DNA of 8,855 nucleotides from Halovulum sp039190275 (GTDB taxonomy: Bacteria; Pseudomonadota; Alphaproteobacteria; Rhodobacterales; Rhodobacteraceae), in contig JBCCYF010000159.1 of the NCBI GenBank assembly GCA_039190275.1, forward strand, positions 1 through 8,855. The letters are read 5' to 3'. Numbering within the stretch: the first letter of the stretch is position 1; every line of letters begins with the position of its first letter. Of the stretch, positions 6,415 through 8,855 are shown in pieces. The notes beneath the pieces were generated by a model, which saw only the letters and a list, made by a program, of their open reading frames with translations, was not told the origin of the DNA and did no database searches. A program made the position numbers and the translations under genes.

Positions 6415-7565
6415 CGGGCGCCACCAAGGGTCGCGCGACCGATGATCTCGCGCATCACTTCGCCCGATCCGCCGGCAATCCGCCCGACACGGGCATCCGC
6501 CCAGGCACGTGCGATGGGATATTCCCACATATAGCCGTAGCCGCCAAACAGCTGCATCATCTCATCCAGACATTCGCACAATGTTTCGGATGTCAGCATT
6601 TTCCCGATTGCTGCGTCCACACTGTCCAAGCCCTCCCCAAGATGCAACTCCAGGCATTTATCGGTAAAGACGCGCATCAGAACGGCCTGTGCCTTGATTT
6701 CGGCCAGGCGAAAGCGTGTGTTTTGAAAGTCGGCGATGGTTTGTCCGAAAGCCTTGCGCGCGTTGACGTGCTCGATTGTCCAGTCCAGGGCCGCTTCCAG
6801 AATCGCGGCTGAGCGGACACATTGCATCAGCCGCTCCTGCGGCAACTGATCCATCATTTGATAGAACCCGCGCCCTTCGGCCCCCAAAAGGTTATCGGCC
6901 GGAACACGCACATCGTCAAAGAAAAGCTCGGCCGTGTCCTGGGCCTTCCACCCTACTTTTTCCAACAGCTTGTTGCCTTTGCGAAAACCCGGCGTATCGC
7001 TTGGAACCAGGATCAACGAGATGCCCTTTGCGCCCAATGTCGGGTCTGTTTTGCAGGCCAGCACGATGAGGTCGCAGTTCCCGCCGTTGGTGATAAACAC
7101 CTTCTGACCATTGATGACGAAGTCATCTCCGTCCCGGATCGCCGTTGTCTTGATGCCCTGGACATCCGACCCTGCACCAGGCTCGGTCATCCCGAGTGAC
7201 CCGATCGCCTCGCCACGCGCCATGCGCGGCAGCCAATGCCGCTTTATTGCCTCCGACCCATAGTGAAGGACATACGGCGCAACCACATCCGAGTGCAGGC
7301 TAAAGCCCGGCCCGGTTGCCCCGACGCGGCCCAGTTCCTCAAGGACGATCATTGAAAACAGAAAGTCAGCGCCCGCGCCACCATAGGCTTCCGGAAGTGC
7401 CACGCACAGAAGGCCATTTTCACCTGCTTTACGCCAGGCCTCGCGACTGACGCGGCCGTCCTTTTCCCATTGATCATGGTATGGAACGATCTCGGCCTCA
7501 ACAAAACGCCTGACCTGTTCACGGAACATATTGTGTTCTTCGCCAAAGATGGTGCGCGCAAACAC
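6411..7565 (-). CDS. Acyl-CoA dehydrogenase, isovaleryl-CoA-dehydrogenase-like
   Basis: A 384-residue FAD flavoenzyme introducing a 2,3 double bond into acyl-CoA and passing electrons to ETF. Signatures: LGMTEPGAGSDVQGIKTTA (124-142) and VINGQKVFITNGG (150-162) for FAD and substrate; RKAFGQTIADFQ (270-281); and LFGGYGYMWEYPIAR (339-353). In medium-chain enzymes the catalytic base is the Glu of Y-E-G-T; here that region reads IAGGSGEVMR with Gly365, so the base is not there. LPQERL (241-246) matches the helix where isovaleryl- and long-chain enzymes carry theirs, making Glu244 the likely base, which hints at branched or bulky substrates. The start is GTG at 7563-7565, with ggggagg (7575-7581) nine bases upstream. 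It is the first gene of the leftward operon and is coupled to the synthetase by a 4-base overlap. Confidence 0.93.
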   Translation of the reverse strand: MFARTIFGEEHNMFREQVRRFVEAEIVPYHDQWEKDGRVSREAWRKAGENGLLCVALPEAYGGAGADFLFSMIVLEELGRVGATGPGFSLHSDVVAPYVLHYGSEAIKRHWLPRMARGEAIGSLGMTEPGAGSDVQGIKTTAIRDGDDFVINGQKVFITNGGNCDLIVLACKTDPTLGAKGISLILVPSDTPGFRKGNKLLEKVGWKAQDTAELFFDDVRVPADNLLGAEGRGFYQMMDQLPQERLMQCVRSAAILEAALDWTIEHVNARKAFGQTIADFQNTRFRLAEIKAQAVLMRVFTDKCLELHLGEGLDSVDAAIGKMLTSETLCECLDEMMQLFGGYGYMWEYPIARAWADARVGRIAGGSGEVMREIIGRATLGGAR

Positions 7566-7574
7566 TCTCCGAAC

Positions 7575-7581
7575 CCTCCCC
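7575..7581 (-). promoter_or_regulatory. Ribosome binding site of the acyl-CoA dehydrogenase gene
   Basis: Reading ggggagg on the minus strand, nine bases before the GTG start. It supports GTG over the internal ATG at codon 13 (HNMF). Confidence 0.6.
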
Positions 7582-7599
7582 GGATATCAAATTTGTACG

Positions 7600-7641
7600 C
7601 TATCTGATAATTAGCTTGCAGATAGTAATCAAGCTAATTAT
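7600..7641. promoter_or_regulatory. Nested palindromes in the divergent control region, candidate MarR operator
   Basis: Two perfect inverted repeats interlock here. The larger has 12-base arms, ataattagcttg (7607-7618) and caagctaattat (7630-7641), around 11 bases. The smaller has arms ctatctg (7600-7606) and cagatag (7619-7625) around 12 bases. The stretch is far richer in A and T than the flanking genes. The palindrome covers the -35 elements and reaches the -10 elements of both predicted divergent promoters, the placement expected of an operator controlling both directions. The linked MarR-family gene is the natural candidate to bind it, which is inference. Confidence 0.6.
7604..7632 (-). 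promoter_or_regulatory. Predicted sigma70 promoter of the leftward operon
   Basis: On the minus strand there is a -35-like TTGATT (7627-7632), a 17-base spacer, and a -10-like TATCAG (7604-7609). Each hexamer matches 4 of 6 consensus bases. It lies 39 bases upstream of the dehydrogenase start, with a leader containing the strong ribosome site. Confidence 0.45.
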
Positions 7642-7644
7642 ATA
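7616..7644 (+). promoter_or_regulatory. Predicted sigma70 promoter of the SDR-marR unit
   Basis: A -35-like TTGCAG (7616-7621), a 17-base spacer, and TATATA (7639-7644) as -10. Alternatively TATAAC at 7641-7646 serves as -10 with a 19-base spacer. It lies just upstream of the ribosome site at 7657-7663. Confidence 0.5.
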
Positions 7645-7656
7645 ACACGAGAACCT

Positions 7657-7663
7657 GAGGGGA
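7657..7663 (+). promoter_or_regulatory. Ribosome binding site of the SDR gene
   Basis: The bases gagggga lie nine bases before the GTG at 7673-7675 and establish this non-ATG start, which gives the N-terminus LEGKSVVVTGAGRGIG typical of the family. Confidence 0.65.
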
Positions 7664-7672
7664 GCCTAGACA

Positions 7673-8575
7673 GTGCTAGAAGGAAAGTCCGTTGTCGTAA
7701 CCGGTGCCGGCCGTGGGATTGGTCGAGACATCGCATTAATGATGGCGGCACAGGGCGCCAATGTCGTGGTCAACGACCTTGGTGCCGCGGCAGATGGCGA
7801 GGGTGCCGATGCCGGTCCCGCGCAGCAGGTGGTGGATCAGATCGTGGCGGCAGGCGGATCAGCCGTCGCTGACTTTGGCAATGTTGCCAACCTCGCCGAT
7901 GCAAAGGCAATGGTGCAAAGGTCACTTGACACATTTGGCAGTGTCGATGTGATCGTGAACAACGCAGGGATCCTGCGCGACTCCATTTTTCATAGAATGA
8001 CGGTGGACCAATGGGACGCTGTGATGGATGTGCACTTAAAAGGCACGTTCAACATGGCGCATGCCGTCGCGATGCAGTTCAAAACCCAAGAGCACGGGTG
8101 CTTTATCAACTTCACTTCTACCTCAGGGCTTATCGGCAACTTCGGGCAGGCCAACTACTCGGCCGCGAAGATGGGCATCGTCGGCCTGTCAAAGTCGCTG
8201 GCGCTCGATATGGCGCGATTCAACGTCCGCTCGAACTGTGTGGCGCCCTTCGCCTGGTCGCGTCTGATCGGAACGATCCCCGCCCAGACCGAAGCTGAAA
8301 AGGCGCGTGTGGCCCGTATCCAGGATATGACCCCGGCCAAGATTGCACCGCTTTGCGTCGCGTTGGCTGATCCTGAATGCGATGTGACAGGGCAGGTTTT
8401 CTGCATACGCAACAATGAGATTTTTCTGATGAGCCAACCCCGGCCGTTGCGGTCTGTCCATCGCGGCGATGGCTGGACCCCGGAAACCATACGCGACCAT
8501 GCTCTTCCCGCCCTGCGTGCAGACTTTTATGACCTGGAACGATCTGGCGATATCTTCACATGGGATCCGATTTGA
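7673..8575 (+). CDS. SDR-family 3-hydroxyacyl-CoA dehydrogenase (MFE-2-like)
   Basis: A 300-residue classical short-chain dehydrogenase. Seen: nucleotide-binding TGAGRGIG (10-17); an acidic residue after strand 2 in VVVNDLG (D35), favouring NAD over NADP; NNAGILRD (96-103); catalytic Ser149; and NYSAAK (161-166), with Y162 and K166. The NNAGILRD and GNFGQANYSAAKMG segments and the roughly 300-residue length strongly resemble the dehydrogenase domain of peroxisomal multifunctional enzyme type 2 (HSD17B4). The likely reaction is oxidation of (3R)-3-hydroxyacyl-CoA to 3-ketoacyl-CoA, pairing with the MaoC hydratase on the opposite strand. The long C-terminal part (from about 200) replaces the rest of MFE-2 and includes WTPETI, also seen in that family. 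It begins at GTG and is transcribed away from the operon. The 3' end overlaps the MarR gene by 16 bases, suggesting co-transcription. Confidence 0.92.
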   Translation: MLEGKSVVVTGAGRGIGRDIALMMAAQGANVVVNDLGAAADGEGADAGPAQQVVDQIVAAGGSAVADFGNVANLADAKAMVQRSLDTFGSVDVIVNNAGILRDSIFHRMTVDQWDAVMDVHLKGTFNMAHAVAMQFKTQEHGCFINFTSTSGLIGNFGQANYSAAKMGIVGLSKSLALDMARFNVRSNCVAPFAWSRLIGTIPAQTEAEKARVARIQDMTPAKIAPLCVALADPECDVTGQVFCIRNNEIFLMSQPRPLRSVHRGDGWTPETIRDHALPALRADFYDLERSGDIFTWDPI

Positions 8576-8855
8576 CGGCCCAAACCGCGAGTTCCGGGCA
8601 TGCTTCCGAGCCTACGGGCAAAACAGACCGTGCCGCCGCGCCAACCCAATCGCTTACTGAAGATTACCGCCCCATTTTCCAGGAGATCGCTCGGTTCCGC
8701 AGCATCATTTTTGATGCAAAACTGAGTTCATACGATATCACGATGAGCCAGGGCTGGGTTCTCGTCCATCTGTGGAGGGAAAACGGACTCCGGCAATCCG
8801 ACCTTGCGGAACGGCTCGACATCGCCACTGTGACAACGTCGAAGCTGATCGATCG
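8560..8855 (+). CDS. MarR-family transcriptional regulator, 5' part
   Basis: The open frame runs to the right edge without a stop, giving 98 complete codons. After a low-complexity N-terminal tail of about 35 residues rich in A, S, T and P come a dimerisation-type helix (EDYRPIFQEIARFRSIIF) and then ITMSQGWVLVHLWRENGLRQ, SDLAERLDIATVTTSKLIDR. This is the MarR winged-helix order: the T-x-x-Q-x-x-V-L helix, a G-L-x-Q turn, then the recognition helix. The beta-wing lies beyond the window. The first in-frame ATG is 8560-8562, inside the SDR gene; a TTG at 8572-8574, overlapping the SDR stop as TTGA with ggga just before it, is an alternative start. MarR proteins are commonly acyl-CoA- or aromatic-ligand-responsive repressors. 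This one probably controls the divergent operon and its own unit, which is inference from position. Confidence 0.85.
   Translation, partial: MGSDLTAQTASSGHASEPTGKTDRAAAPTQSLTEDYRPIFQEIARFRSIIFDAKLSSYDITMSQGWVLVHLWRENGLRQSDLAERLDIATVTTSKLID

Noticed and set aside
6415..6528. N-terminal extension of the acyl-CoA synthetase to an upstream ATG at 6528
   Set aside because: The extra 38 residues are Cys/Arg-rich shadow sequence of the dehydrogenase C-terminus; the ATG at 6412-6414 gives a family-like start and a normal ATGA overlap.
8155..8500. Minus-strand frames opposite the SDR gene
   Set aside because: They are shadows of a strongly supported SDR coding region and have no recognisable features.
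1..8855. tRNA, rRNA, CRISPR array, insertion sequence, phage or defence genes
   Set aside because: I saw no repeat-spacer pattern, transposase, integrase or structural RNA signature anywhere; the window is metabolic.

Overview
The window looks like part of the chromosome of a GC-rich alphaproteobacterium. A Rhodobacterales or roseobacter-like origin is my inference from protein style, codon use and the Tat-exported hydrolase; no phylogenetic marker is present. Almost all of it is one acyl-CoA catabolic (beta-oxidation type) gene cluster arranged around a divergent control region at about 7566-7672.

Layout. At the left edge is the 3' end of a plus-strand NTF2/SnoaL-like gene (to 221). A 249-bp convergent gap follows, carrying a perfect 12-bp hairpin. 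Next is a minus-strand, Tat-exported metallo-beta-lactamase-fold hydrolase (471-1352), which appears to be its own transcription unit. Positions 1353-1548 hold its leader and a pair of hairpins just after the end of the main operon. The main operon is read right to left from 7565 to 1549: acyl-CoA dehydrogenase, acyl-CoA synthetase, crotonase, MaoC hydratase, DUF35 Zn-ribbon/OB protein, thiolase-like enzyme. Stop/start overlaps of 4 to 8 bases join the genes, except for one 70-bp gap before the MaoC gene, which contains a perfect palindrome. On the plus strand, diverging from the operon, are an SDR dehydrogenase (7673-8575) and an overlapping MarR-family regulator (from 8560) cut by the right edge.

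How it may work together. The synthetase would make a CoA thioester, the dehydrogenase would desaturate it, the crotonase may move a double bond, the MaoC enzyme would hydrate it, the SDR would oxidise the 3-hydroxyacyl-CoA, and the thiolase/DUF35 pair would cleave the chain. The MaoC and SDR proteins resemble the hydratase and dehydrogenase domains of peroxisomal MFE-2, so the (R)-route is likely. Three enzymes depart from textbook active sites. The crotonase lacks both hydratase glutamates. The thiolase-like protein lacks the usual C-terminal Cys motif and has an ambiguous nucleophile. The acyl-CoA dehydrogenase has the isovaleryl-CoA-dehydrogenase-type base position. Together these suggest a branched, cyclic or steroid-like acid rather than plain fatty acids; the substrate cannot be read from the sequence. 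The MarR protein is the obvious candidate regulator, and a symmetric palindrome overlying two back-to-back promoters is its obvious candidate operator.
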